From assembly GCA_905479745.1 (NCBI GenBank), contig CAJQNO010000043.1:1-56304 (forward strand): a stretch of 56,304 nt of DNA, written 5' to 3'. Positions within the stretch are counted from its first letter, which is position 1, and each line of letters begins with the position of its first letter. A program made the position numbers and the translations under genes. Origin of the DNA: an uncultured Flavobacteriaceae bacterium (GTDB lineage Bacteria > Bacteroidota > Bacteroidia > Flavobacteriales > Flavobacteriaceae). This document shows, one piece after another, positions 25,877 to 33,838 of this stretch. Under the pieces are notes generated by a model, which saw only the letters and a list, made by a program, of their open reading frames with translations, did not search any database and was not told the origin of the DNA.

Positions 25877-26193
25877 TACATATTGACTTTTATAAGATTT
25901 GTTTTTTCCACTATTTCATACTCAAGTACTCTATCAGTCATATTTATATCATTATCGATTAAAATTTCTCGAATTGCTAATGTTCTATCGCCTTTTAGGT
26001 TTCTAGATTTTAATAAAAACTGAGTTGGTTTGTACATCTTCACAAACCATTGACTACTTACGGGTGTTATGAGTAGTCTTTCTTGAGATTTTACATACGT
26101 AACATAGGCATAATGAATATTTTTAAAAATGTTCTCTACCAGTTCACTATCTAAAAAAATATGAGATGACTTTAATGCTACTTTTTCGTTCAC
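25876..26193 (-). CDS. Small hydrogenase-operon protein, unknown (105 residues)
   Basis: A soluble 105-residue protein with no Cys, signal peptide or membrane helix. The middle is basic (FVKMYKPTQFLLKSRNLKGD) and the end beta-like (RVLEYEIVEKTNLIKVNM). I do not recognise the family. It overlaps the protease gene by 4 bases and abuts the 88-residue gene, so the three are coupled. Conservation in other group-2a hydrogenase clusters would decide whether it is a dedicated subunit. Confidence 0.7.
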   Translation of the reverse strand: MNEKVALKSSHIFLDSELVENIFKNIHYAYVTYVKSQERLLITPVSSQWFVKMYKPTQFLLKSRNLKGDRTLAIREILIDNDINMTDRVLEYEIVEKTNLIKVNM

Positions 26194-26669
26194 AATACTT
26201 CTGAAACTTTTAATTCTTCTAGTATATGTTCAACGACTTTATCTCCTGCATCTTTAACTGCATCACTTAATTCTACTTCTAACTTCGTATTTTCTATGGC
26301 AATTAAATACACCTGAATATCGTCTGGATACTCGTCTTGTAAAATCTTTTTAGCGTACGACAATGCTTGATCCCATTTCATACCATGCAAAAACACCAAA
26401 GGATCATCTTGTGGTGCTCTCAAAACTTCTTCGGCAGGAACTTTAAAAAGTGTTCCTACAGGTTCATTGGTATTTAAAGCTGCATCTACCAGTATAATTT
26501 TTTGATGCCCTTTTAATCCAAAAAGGACTTCAAAAGCCGCTGTTCCCATATCAAAAATATTGATGGCCTCATTATCACCAATATGCTCCTTGAGTTTTTC
26601 AATGACATACATTCCAACACCATCATCACTTCTTACAGGGTTTCCGAAACCCATGATTGCAATTTGCAT
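26190..26669 (-). CDS. Hydrogenase maturation protease (HyaD/HupW type)
   Basis: A 159-residue endopeptidase of the HybD/HyaD fold that removes the C-terminal tail of the large subunit once nickel is in place. The N-terminal MGFGNPVRSDDGVGMYV carries the nickel-sensing acidic residue (in the DDG), a second Asp is in IFDMGTAAFEVLF, and the His ligand is in VFLHGMKWDQ. Its presence agrees with the large subunit having a 15-residue tail after its last metal-binding His. It is separated from the large-subunit gene by a strong stem-loop. Confidence 0.92.
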   Translation of the reverse strand: MQIAIMGFGNPVRSDDGVGMYVIEKLKEHIGDNEAINIFDMGTAAFEVLFGLKGHQKIILVDAALNTNEPVGTLFKVPAEEVLRAPQDDPLVFLHGMKWDQALSYAKKILQDEYPDDIQVYLIAIENTKLEVELSDAVKDAGDKVVEHILEELKVSEVL

Positions 26670-26689
26670 ATTAATATATTTAAAATTAA

Positions 26690-26723
26690 AAAACTTTCTT
26701 AAGTGCTACCTTAAGAAAGTTTT
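26690..26723 (-). terminator. Strong intra-operon stem-loop between the large-subunit and protease genes
   Basis: AAAACTTTCTTAAG (26690-26703) and its perfect complement (26710-26723) form a 14-bp stem with a 6-base loop. On the transcribed minus strand it is followed by a T-rich run. It looks like an intrinsic terminator or RNA-processing site inside the operon, likely to allow much more structural-subunit mRNA than accessory mRNA. Partial read-through would be needed for the hyp genes unless they have another promoter. Confidence 0.8.
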
Positions 26724-26748
26724 ATGTAACTATCTTATATTGTGCCTG

Positions 26749-28341
26749 TTACAACTTGAATTTCGATAATTCGACACCACTTTTTTCATCATGAGCATGT
26801 ACAGTACATACTAAACACGAATCAAAAGAACGGGCTACAATACCCACTTCAACAGGATCAGCTGGATCTTCAATTTCTATGCCGGTTAAAGCACTTTCAA
26901 TTGGTCCAGGATTTCCATTAGCATCGTTAGGCCCTACGTTCCAAGTGGTTGGTGCCATAACCTGATAATTTTTAATAACACCATCTTTTATTTCTATCCA
27001 ATGAGCTAAAGCACCTCGAGCTGCTTCGGTAGCACCAAAGCCTTTTCCATCTTTTTCAATAGGTTTGTTATAAAACACACCATCAAGGTCTATTTCTGAT
27101 AACCATTGCTCGATAAATTTATAGATTCTAGGAGCTTCATGTACACGTGCCAATACACGTGTAAATACACTAGGTCCTAATTTTTTGATAATATCTCCGA
27201 ATAAAGGATCTCTAATTTGATGTTCTTTATTGTTAGGGTTTGCATTCATCACACAGCGAGCAAGTGGCCCTGTTTCGCATGCATGGCCATCATACCTTGG
27301 TGATTTAGCCCAAGAGTATTGTCCATCAAAATTTGTATCATGTAATACTTGAGATTTTGCGGGTGTTGGTAACGGCTCATCCCACGGATGTAAACCATCT
27401 TCCTGATTATCATACCAAGAGTGCTTAACGTGCTCACTCACTTTTAAATGATCAAACTCATGCCAATTTTCTCCATCAAAGAATCCGCTTGAGCTTATTA
27501 AAGCATCGTTTCTTCCTTCAATAGTAGGATTATTATACATATCTTTATGTAAGTATGTTCCTGTTGCCAAGAACTTGCCAACGCCTTGACCAAATTTATC
27601 TAATCCAAATTCAATACCAGCTCTGATTAATAATCCTAAGTCACTATTTTTATGCGACTCATTTTCTTCTACCCAAGCTAGCATGTCGTCCCACGACTTT
27701 ATTTTCATGTATCGCTCAATAGAACAACCTAGCCAAATAGGTTCTAACCAATCATTTTTAAATTGCGCTAAAATAGCATGTGCTCTTGTAATATCTTTTA
27801 GAGTAGGCGCACACATTACACCTCCAGGTACCATATAGCTTGAGTGTGGCCATTGACCACCAAACAACGCATAAATCTGTACAGGAAGGGCACTCGCTGT
27901 TAGCCCTTTTTGAAAGGTTTCTCCTACATATGCTGACCAACGTTTTACAACCTCTTTATACAGGGGTTTATTGGCATATTTTTTATTAGCTAAATCTGTA
28001 GCAAAAATGGCATAATACCATCTCGGAATACTTTGAAGAGTTTCAGAAGCCTGTCCTATTGCTCTTAACAATAAAGCATTAGGTGACAGTTTAGTTCCCC
28101 ATGCAGTATCAAGAGCAGATGATGCGCAATACAGATGTGATCCTCCACAAATACCACAAATTCGAGGCGTTACAATTAAACCTGACTGTGGATCTTTACC
28201 CGCCATAATTTTCTCAAACCCTCGAAACATTGCTGCTTGGGTATGTGCTCGAGTTACTTTACCATTATCTATGTACACCTTAACATCTAAATCGCCTTCA
28301 ACGCGACCTACAGGTGAAATATTTAATTCTTTTACTGACAT
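26749..28341 (-). CDS. hupL: [NiFe] uptake hydrogenase large subunit, group 2a-like
   Basis: The catalytic subunit (530 residues) that oxidises H2 at a Ni-Fe(CN)2CO site. The N-terminal metal-binding motif is RICGICGGSHLYC and the C-terminal one DSCLVCTVH, so all four Cys ligands are present; Ser replaces the usual Pro after Asp. A 15-residue tail follows the last His and would be cut by the protease encoded next. The proteins resemble cyanobacterial HupL and the group-2a class rather than membrane-bound group-1 enzymes. The start (MSVKELNISPVGRVEGD) is standard. It follows the small-subunit gene by 18 bases. Confidence 0.94.
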   Translation of the reverse strand: MSVKELNISPVGRVEGDLDVKVYIDNGKVTRAHTQAAMFRGFEKIMAGKDPQSGLIVTPRICGICGGSHLYCASSALDTAWGTKLSPNALLLRAIGQASETLQSIPRWYYAIFATDLANKKYANKPLYKEVVKRWSAYVGETFQKGLTASALPVQIYALFGGQWPHSSYMVPGGVMCAPTLKDITRAHAILAQFKNDWLEPIWLGCSIERYMKIKSWDDMLAWVEENESHKNSDLGLLIRAGIEFGLDKFGQGVGKFLATGTYLHKDMYNNPTIEGRNDALISSSGFFDGENWHEFDHLKVSEHVKHSWYDNQEDGLHPWDEPLPTPAKSQVLHDTNFDGQYSWAKSPRYDGHACETGPLARCVMNANPNNKEHQIRDPLFGDIIKKLGPSVFTRVLARVHEAPRIYKFIEQWLSEIDLDGVFYNKPIEKDGKGFGATEAARGALAHWIEIKDGVIKNYQVMAPTTWNVGPNDANGNPGPIESALTGIEIEDPADPVEVGIVARSFDSCLVCTVHAHDEKSGVELSKFKL

Positions 28342-28359
28342 TTCTATAGTTTTAATTGG

Positions 28360-29319
28360 TTACTTCGAAGCTTCCATTACTCTACGGTTCTTAGGCATAA
28401 CTTTTTGGAAGCCAGCTTCCATATAATATGCTAATTTTGTTCTGCCGTGAGGTACTTCTTTAGGCAAAACACCTAGGTACTTCATAGTATTGAATACACT
28501 TCCTTTCTTAAGATCATGATGAGGGAAACCTGGTTCAGTGCACCCTAAACATGGATGATTTGAACGTGTTTTGCTTGATTGTCTGTTCCACAATATGTTG
28601 TTACAACTTGCCCTAGTCATTGGTCCTCTACATCCTACTTCATAGAACAGGCAACCACCACGTTTACCAAAGTTCCCATCTACTTTTTGAGCAAAATTGG
28701 TTACATTAGTACAACCATCCTGAACAAAATCTGTAAAGAATGTTTTTGGTCTATGATAATCATCAATTACAACATCACCAATACGACCAACAGCAATTGC
28801 TACCAGTATTTGGGTAATCCAATCTGGATGTGCAGGACAACCAGGTATATTGATTACTGGCAAACCACCTTTAGAAACATAGTTAGCGCCTAAAAAACCT
28901 CCTTTATTTTTTTTGTGAAACTGCAAACCAGTAGATTCACTCGGGTTAGGTGGTACAGCAGGAATTCCTCCCCATGTAGCACAATCTCCTATGGCAACAA
29001 CATAGCCAGCTACTTCAGATAATTCTTTAATCCAATCTTTCATTGGGCGGTCAGCAAAATAATTCATTGATCCTGTTCCATTTGGTCCTTGAATTAATGA
29101 ACCTTCATAAACAAGAATATCCATTTGCTCTTTACCTGCAATAATATCTCTTAGTAAATCCTGTACTTGGTCACCAATTTGCAATCCAGTGGTTGGATGC
29201 CAAAGTATATTTAGACCAAAATCAGTGATGAGCTCTACAACGGTTGGTTCTTCCGCGTTAAGAAAAGACATAGTGTTACCACTACATGCTCCCCCTTGTA
29301 ACCATAAAACGTTTGCCAT
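28360..29319 (-). CDS. hupS: [NiFe] uptake hydrogenase small subunit, group 2a-like, no Tat signal
   Basis: The electron-transferring Fe-S subunit (319 residues). It begins directly with the mature fold (MANVLWLQGGACSGNTMSF), so there is no Tat signal peptide and the enzyme should stay in the cytoplasm, as in cyanobacterial HupS and other group-2 enzymes. Cys ligands for three clusters are visible: GACSG, GDCATWGG, IPGCPAHP, then CLFYEVGCRGP, ASCNN and CLGCTEP. Long stretches look close to cyanobacterial HupS. The C-terminus lacks the membrane anchor of group-1 small subunits. It is the first gene of the operon; the promoter must lie in the 217 bases upstream, near the middle att-like copy. 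Confidence 0.95.
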   Translation of the reverse strand: MANVLWLQGGACSGNTMSFLNAEEPTVVELITDFGLNILWHPTTGLQIGDQVQDLLRDIIAGKEQMDILVYEGSLIQGPNGTGSMNYFADRPMKDWIKELSEVAGYVVAIGDCATWGGIPAVPPNPSESTGLQFHKKNKGGFLGANYVSKGGLPVINIPGCPAHPDWITQILVAIAVGRIGDVVIDDYHRPKTFFTDFVQDGCTNVTNFAQKVDGNFGKRGGCLFYEVGCRGPMTRASCNNILWNRQSSKTRSNHPCLGCTEPGFPHHDLKKGSVFNTMKYLGVLPKEVPHGRTKLAYYMEAGFQKVMPKNRRVMEASK

Positions 29320-29428
29320 AGTAATTAAAGGTTAGTTAAAAAATTTATGGATTAAATATAGTAATTTAAAATTAATTGATTTAATATTAATAATTTATTA
29401 AAATATTGATATCATAATTATGAATAAA

Positions 29429-29446
29429 TCATTTTCCTATAAAAAA
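29429..29446 (-). repeat. Degenerate att-like copy of the mnmE 3' end (middle)
   Basis: On the minus strand the sequence reads TTTTTTATAGGAAAATGA (Phe-Phe-Ile-Gly-Lys-stop). It shares 14 of 18 bases with the real mnmE end, and 17 of 20 over 29431-29450 against 35444-35463. It divides the hydrogenase operon from the mobilization genes. It lacks the TGAGACACAA arm motif seen at the two outer copies, so it may be a relic of an earlier insertion, a secondary site or chance. Confidence 0.45.
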
Positions 29447-29535
29447 GTTTAGCCAGAAAAAGAAAATTGCACTTGGTAATTGATACTTAATATTTTGGCA
29501 ATCAAAAATTATATAAGTAATGAAAATACTTTATC

Positions 29536-29931
29536 TTAGAAAGAAATAACCTTTTCAATTTGATTTATGCCTCTGAATTTTTCTAAGGTCGTTTTAGTTT
29601 TAGAAGCATATACTAATGATACTACTGAAATAAGGATTGCAATAATAAAAATAATAACTGCCCATTTAGGATATACTCCAGCTTTTTTAAACAAGGTTTC
29701 AAATCTTCTGTATTGCCTTTCTTGTAGTTCACTTTGCCTTTTAAGTTGATTGTTATAAGTCTCCAAGAGTGATTTTATTTCTGACAAATCAATAGCCACC
29801 TTTGTATTTTGGATTTGATCATTAATAATTTCCAGTCTGCTTACGTCACTACGGAATTCTTCCATTTCAGAAGTTAACAATTCCATATATTCTTTAGCTC
29901 TAGTCATATTTTTAATCTTTTTAAATTCCAA
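29536..29931 (-). CDS. Coiled-coil single-pass membrane protein of the mob module
   Basis: A 131-residue protein: a long N-terminal coiled coil (about 10-80, rich in Glu, Gln and Leu; SLLETYNNQLKRQSELQERQ), one transmembrane helix (WAVIIFIIAILISVVSLVYA) and a short basic tail. The gene overlaps the end of the relaxase gene by 11 bases, so it is translationally coupled to it. Flavobacterial mobilizable elements often carry such a gene after the relaxase. A membrane anchor for the relaxosome or for contact with a helper coupling protein is plausible but inferred. The start could be Met-9. Confidence 0.7.
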   Translation of the reverse strand: MEFKKIKNMTRAKEYMELLTSEMEEFRSDVSRLEIINDQIQNTKVAIDLSEIKSLLETYNNQLKRQSELQERQYRRFETLFKKAGVYPKWAVIIFIIAILISVVSLVYASKTKTTLEKFRGINQIEKVISF

Positions 29932-30784
29932 TCCCTACGTCTATAGAATGTTTCACAACTTGTTTTGTAATTTTCTTTGCAATACTTAAAACCAATCTTG
30001 GAGCTAAAGGAATAGCTTTATCCAACACTTTTATTGGAGCTATGTTTTTTATGACTTTATTTGACCGACCATAAAGTCGTTGCCCAATGTTGCCACCGGT
30101 CATGCTACGATGCACTTCGCTACCTTTCAAATTATAACCGTTGAATTCAAAGCGAAACCCTTGAATATTTCCTGCTTTATTGATACTTGGCAATACTTTT
30201 ACACCATTGGTTTGCATGGCTTTTATATAATCCTCAAAATTCTTTGTGGTAAATTGTTTTAAGGTCAGTTCATGTCTTCGTTTGATTTCCTGTCGAACCT
30301 CCTTCAATAAAAACTCTTTTTCGAACTGTACTTGTTTGACGGTAGTTAATTGCATTTGCTCCGCAACTCTTTCAGCGGCATATTGACTGCGTTTTCCAAT
30401 GAAACTATCATTATAGGCTACACCTCGAAAATCAATACGATTTACATATAAGTGGATATGAGTATGCTCTTTATTTCTATGAACAAATGCTATGGCCTGT
30501 CGTTGCTCCAGTTTCATTTCTTTCATAAATCGTTTACAGATTATTTCAAGATCTTTTTGTTGTAATCGTTTTCCATCTTCTATGGTCGGGCTGATCACAA
30601 AGGACAGTGTATTTTTTTGACAATGATAGTTCTGGTCCTGGACCATTTTAAATTCCTGAGTAATTTCAGCAGGACTATCACCAACCAGTTCTTGCTTAAA
30701 TACAACTTCAGCTCCCTTTTCCTGATTCCATCCATAGGCTACCGAAGCTTGAGTATGTGCAATGGCTTTTCCTTTTCCTATCAT
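29921..30784 (-). CDS. mobA: Relaxase MobA (MOBP-like, relaxase/mobilization domain)
   Basis: A 287-residue relaxase that would nick the element at its oriT and start single-strand transfer. The metal-binding triad is HTHIHLYVNRID, and the upstream region has the conserved LSFVISPTIEDG and RQAIAFVHRNKEH. The likely catalytic Tyr is in the N-terminal segment (SVAYGW). The C-terminal half has a conserved GFRFEFNGYNLKGSEVHRS block and a basic hydrophobic end. It overlaps mobC by 4 bases. There are no conjugation pilus genes, so the element should depend on a helper for transfer. Confidence 0.9.
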   Translation of the reverse strand: MIGKGKAIAHTQASVAYGWNQEKGAEVVFKQELVGDSPAEITQEFKMVQDQNYHCQKNTLSFVISPTIEDGKRLQQKDLEIICKRFMKEMKLEQRQAIAFVHRNKEHTHIHLYVNRIDFRGVAYNDSFIGKRSQYAAERVAEQMQLTTVKQVQFEKEFLLKEVRQEIKRRHELTLKQFTTKNFEDYIKAMQTNGVKVLPSINKAGNIQGFRFEFNGYNLKGSEVHRSMTGGNIGQRLYGRSNKVIKNIAPIKVLDKAIPLAPRLVLSIAKKITKQVVKHSIDVGIGI

Positions 30785-31281
30785 TGCGATAACTTTTGTA
30801 AATGTGTTTTTATCTCATTAGCTAATCGATATACTTCTTCGGTAAGTTTTGGATTTCGTTTGCGATACATATTTCCAATGGACTTAAAGTTGTTATGAAA
30901 CTTAACCAAGGTGCTATAAATAATAATCTCATCTTCGGTCAAGCGCTCAGTAATCTTCTTTTCAAACGCTACTCTTCTAAAATATTCACTGAGTGTCAAC
31001 CCAGATCGTTTCGCCCTGTTCTTCAATAACTTTTTTTCCATGGAAGTACACCTAAATTTGATCACTTCGGTTTTCCTCTTAAACCGACTCTTTTTTTCAT
31101 TGCGACCATCGGGAGTAATCGAGATTGTGCCCACAGGCACACATCTCGAATTTGTTTCCAACAAATCTTTTTCACCGATATCTAAAAGAATAGTATCGCC
31201 ATCTTTTAAATGCTCTTGAGTTAACTGAAGTACAGTTTTCACAACTGTTTTTGAGTTATGTTTTTTTGTTCTTAAATCCAT
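30781..31281 (-). CDS. mobC: MobC-like relaxosome accessory protein
   Basis: A 166-residue basic protein. After a variable N-terminal region comes a ribbon-helix-helix-like DNA-binding stretch (KTEVIKFRCTSMEKKLLKNR, SGLTLSEYFRRVAF) and a C-terminal helical region (YSTLVKFHNNFKSIGNMYRK). This is the usual form of MobC/BmgB proteins that help relaxases bind oriT. The gene is overlapped by both neighbours (mobA by 4 bases, primase by 10), showing coupled expression. Confidence 0.82.
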   Translation of the reverse strand: MDLRTKKHNSKTVVKTVLQLTQEHLKDGDTILLDIGEKDLLETNSRCVPVGTISITPDGRNEKKSRFKRKTEVIKFRCTSMEKKLLKNRAKRSGLTLSEYFRRVAFEKKITERLTEDEIIIYSTLVKFHNNFKSIGNMYRKRNPKLTEEVYRLANEIKTHLQKLSQ

Positions 31282-32123
31282 GACATCAGCTTTTCATTTG
31301 CATCTTTATATCCTTTGTAAAACTCCCTGCAATCATGTGATTGTGGACATGCATCCAATAGATAGTTTGTTACCAAATCACCCGATCGGTCATTGTCTAA
31401 ATAGAGAAGGATTTTTTCATAATTCATTAGTGTAGGAACAGCATTATTTGCAAAGGCAACTGAATTAAGCACTAATAGATCAACTTCTTTTATTTTCTCT
31501 TGTAACATACTATCAAGGGATAACAGATCAAACATCCCTTCGGTAACCAATAAACTTTTATGCCCCTTATTTAGATGGCTAAATGTTTTGGGTGAAGTTG
31601 ATGTTTTGTAGTATTTGTTTCGCAATTCCCACCCTCCATCATTATTTTGTAAACCTAGAGCAAAATATGTCTTGTCATTATTTTGATACCAGACTTCTTG
31701 ACAATAATTCTTGGCTGTGACCAATGGTATTTTTCTTGAGGCCATATAATTTATCAACCCCGGGTGCTGAATTAGCCGAACCTTTAATATGATTAAACCT
31801 GCATTTTTTTCTTTAAAAACTGGTTGCTGTTGAAAAGAGAAGACGGAAGCTTCATTGTTTAAAAAGCCCAACGCTTCCCTAACAGAACAATTCAAAATTT
31901 CGATGATTAAGTCTATGACATTTCCTCCAATCCCTAACCCATGATCATACCATCTATTCTTTATTTTAGATACTTTAAAAGAGGCTTGTGTTTCTGACCG
32001 TAATGGACTTAGAAACCAAGCTTCTTTTTCCGATTCCTTTTTGGGAAAATGCTCAAATTTTGCCAACACCTGGAGTAGGCAAATATTTCGAGCTTTTTTA
32101 CAGTTTATTTTTTCTTTTTTCAT
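31272..32123 (-). CDS. Toprim-domain primase-like protein
   Basis: A 283-residue protein with a CHC2-like N-terminal region (FEHFPKKESEKEAWFLSPLR, RWYDHGLGIGGNVIDLI) in which the zinc-binding Cys residues of classical primases are missing, then a Toprim domain (SLLVTEGMFDLLSL with the catalytic Glu, and LLYLDNDRSGD with the Asp-x-Asp). It would prime DNA synthesis after transfer or during replication of the element. It overlaps mobC by 10 bases and lies next to the repeat array at 32158-32345. Confidence 0.82.
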   Translation of the reverse strand: MKKEKINCKKARNICLLQVLAKFEHFPKKESEKEAWFLSPLRSETQASFKVSKIKNRWYDHGLGIGGNVIDLIIEILNCSVREALGFLNNEASVFSFQQQPVFKEKNAGLIILKVRLIQHPGLINYMASRKIPLVTAKNYCQEVWYQNNDKTYFALGLQNNDGGWELRNKYYKTSTSPKTFSHLNKGHKSLLVTEGMFDLLSLDSMLQEKIKEVDLLVLNSVAFANNAVPTLMNYEKILLYLDNDRSGDLVTNYLLDACPQSHDCREFYKGYKDANEKLMSWI

Positions 32124-32157
32124 GAGCTCTTCATTTTTTAGAACATTTTTGATGATT

Positions 32158-32345
32158 TGATGACAATACCTCTGAAAGGCTTATAAACATTGAGTTTTCC
32201 CTGTCATCGTTTTGTCATCACGTCATCATTTTTGAGTTTTTTAAGTCTTTTTCTGTCATCACTTTTTATTTTGATGACAGAATGATGACAAAGTGATGAC
32301 GGTCTTAAGCCCCATAAACACTGGCTTCGGCTCAATCTGTCATCG
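32158..32345. repeat. Iteron-like array of TGATGACA / TGTCATCA
   Basis: At least eight copies of a 7-8-base motif lie in under 200 bases. TGATGAC(A) occurs at 32158, 32272, 32283 and 32294; TGTCATC(A) at 32202, 32213, 32254 and 32339; GTCATCA at 32222. The direct copies at 32272/32283/32294, and at 32202/32213, are spaced by exactly 11 bases, about one helical turn. TGTCATCA (32254) and TGATGACA (32272) also form an inverted pair. It lies between the primase and helicase genes, where an origin of replication or a regulator-binding array would be expected. It covers most of the 208-base gap 32124-32331. Confidence 0.7.
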
Positions 32346-33537
32346 ATTCATCAAAATTTTGGACTAGGAAAGGCCTTTCTATAGTAAAATAGCGTCCTTT
32401 TGCATCTTTTAAATCCATATCTCCATCACTCCAAATCACAAACTTTTGATATTTGTTGGAGTTGTCCTGGTTCTTTAATTTCCAATCCTTTTTTAATAAT
32501 CTTCGAAGTTGTGTTAAATCTGTTTTGACCCTTGTTTTATTAAGTGCATGTAAGGCATCAATAGGGCATAGGTGTACCTTTTCTAAATCAAATTTTTCCA
32601 TGACACTTAAAATGATACTGGCCAATTCCTTTTCAACACGATTGCGATTGTGTTGAACTAATTTTTTCAAAGCAACTGTTTTGATTTGCTGTGGTGCGAA
32701 CCACATTCGAGTTAAATGTTTCGTAGAGAGCTGCCTGTGTTTAAGAAAATAGAGAAAGGCAGGGATTTCAGAAATTAGCTTTTCCAGATAATCCGTATGC
32801 TCTTTTTCAATGGTTGGTACTTTGATTACCCAGAACCGGGTTTCGTTAGCATCAATTTTAATGAAGTTATCTTCATTATTGCTACAAAGGATAAACTTCC
32901 CGAAGAATTCGACTTCACGTTTATCTTTTCCTTTCGCCTCTAGCTTATTGATATTGGTAGTACTCAAATATTTAATACGTTCTGTAAGTTCTTCCTTGTT
33001 AAAGAGCACTTCATCAATGCAGATCAATAATTTGTTGGCCCAATCAGCATTGAACTGACTACTAAAGCTATCATTAGTAAGATAAGTAAGGTTGTTATCA
33101 AAGATTTCTTTTAGCCATTTAAGAAATGTACTTTTCCCGGTTGAACGCTCTTTAGATACCAGACAAAGAATAGGTAGTACTTGAATAGGTTTTACATATA
33201 ATAATTGCAGATAGTCCAGCCCTAGTTCATATTGTTTGCCAAAGATGTGTTTTACAAAATGCAGGGTAGTTTCAATTGAACCTTTCTTTGGCGTTTTGCT
33301 AAGGGGGGAGTAGATGTTATAAAAACCTTTATATTCTTGTTTAAAATCAACATGATTTGGTATACAAGTAAATCCATCATACTTTGAGATTTTACTTAAA
33401 TAAGATTTTCCGTGATCCTGTCGTATGGTTTCAATACTCCATGATACCAGTATTTCATTAAAATGCCCTGCGATGGTAGGTGCTTGGACTTTTTTATAAT
33501 AGGAGGTTCCTACTCTTATATATGGTATTGCCTTCAT
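32332..33537 (-). CDS. Primase-helicase / SF3-like helicase of the element
   Basis: A 401-residue protein with a superfamily-3-like helicase core: Walker A SKERSTGKSTFLKWL, Walker B KLLICIDEVLFNKEE, a sensor/motif C (FFGKFILCSNNEDNFI) and an Arg-finger-like ANETRFWVIKVP. This arrangement is typical of the VirE/DUF5906-type replication proteins of Bacteroidota mobile elements. A winged-helix-like C-terminus follows (LEKVHLCPIDALHALNKT). Together with the primase and the iteron-like array it suggests that the excised circle can replicate. The last bases of the gene contain one repeat copy. Confidence 0.82.
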   Translation of the reverse strand: MKAIPYIRVGTSYYKKVQAPTIAGHFNEILVSWSIETIRQDHGKSYLSKISKYDGFTCIPNHVDFKQEYKGFYNIYSPLSKTPKKGSIETTLHFVKHIFGKQYELGLDYLQLLYVKPIQVLPILCLVSKERSTGKSTFLKWLKEIFDNNLTYLTNDSFSSQFNADWANKLLICIDEVLFNKEELTERIKYLSTTNINKLEAKGKDKREVEFFGKFILCSNNEDNFIKIDANETRFWVIKVPTIEKEHTDYLEKLISEIPAFLYFLKHRQLSTKHLTRMWFAPQQIKTVALKKLVQHNRNRVEKELASIILSVMEKFDLEKVHLCPIDALHALNKTRVKTDLTQLRRLLKKDWKLKNQDNSNKYQKFVIWSDGDMDLKDAKGRYFTIERPFLVQNFDESMTD

Positions 33538-33556
33538 GATGATGTGAATTAGATGT

Positions 33557-33838
33557 TTATTTTTTCTTTAAAACATAGTCTAATGCCATGTTCTCTATTT
33601 CACATTTAGATTTTCGGTCATTCCGTAAAAGCCATTCATTTAGGCGATTGATATCAAAAAATATCATTTTACCATTTGGTTTACTGTGAGGAATAATACC
33701 AGCGGAAGTTAATTTATAGAGATAGCTGCGTGATATACCCGTATAATCACACGCTTCTTCCAAAGTAAGTACTTGTTTAGAGCCTAATAATAAGCTCTCA
33801 ATTCTATCGAGTTTTTCTTCTAGTTTAATATTGTCCAT
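33557..33838 (-). CDS. Helix-turn-helix (excisionase-like) DNA-binding protein
   Basis: A 93-residue protein with a MerR/excisionase-type helix-turn-helix (VLTLEEACDYTGISRSYLYK, then PHSKPNGKMIFFDINRLNEW). Genes of this type regularly precede integrase/replication modules in Bacteroidota mobile elements and serve as excisionase or transcription regulator. It lies 19 bases upstream of the helicase gene on the same strand. Repeats at 33964-34009 upstream of this gene and near the right att site could be its binding sites. Confidence 0.82.
   Translation of the reverse strand: MDNIKLEEKLDRIESLLLGSKQVLTLEEACDYTGISRSYLYKLTSAGIIPHSKPNGKMIFFDINRLNEWLLRNDRKSKCEIENMALDYVLKKK

Noticed and set aside
26749-29319. 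Regulatory (H2-sensing) hydrogenase of group 2b
   Set aside because: The large subunit has a C-terminal tail and a dedicated protease; sensor hydrogenases lack both. No linked sensor kinase or response regulator is present in the cluster.
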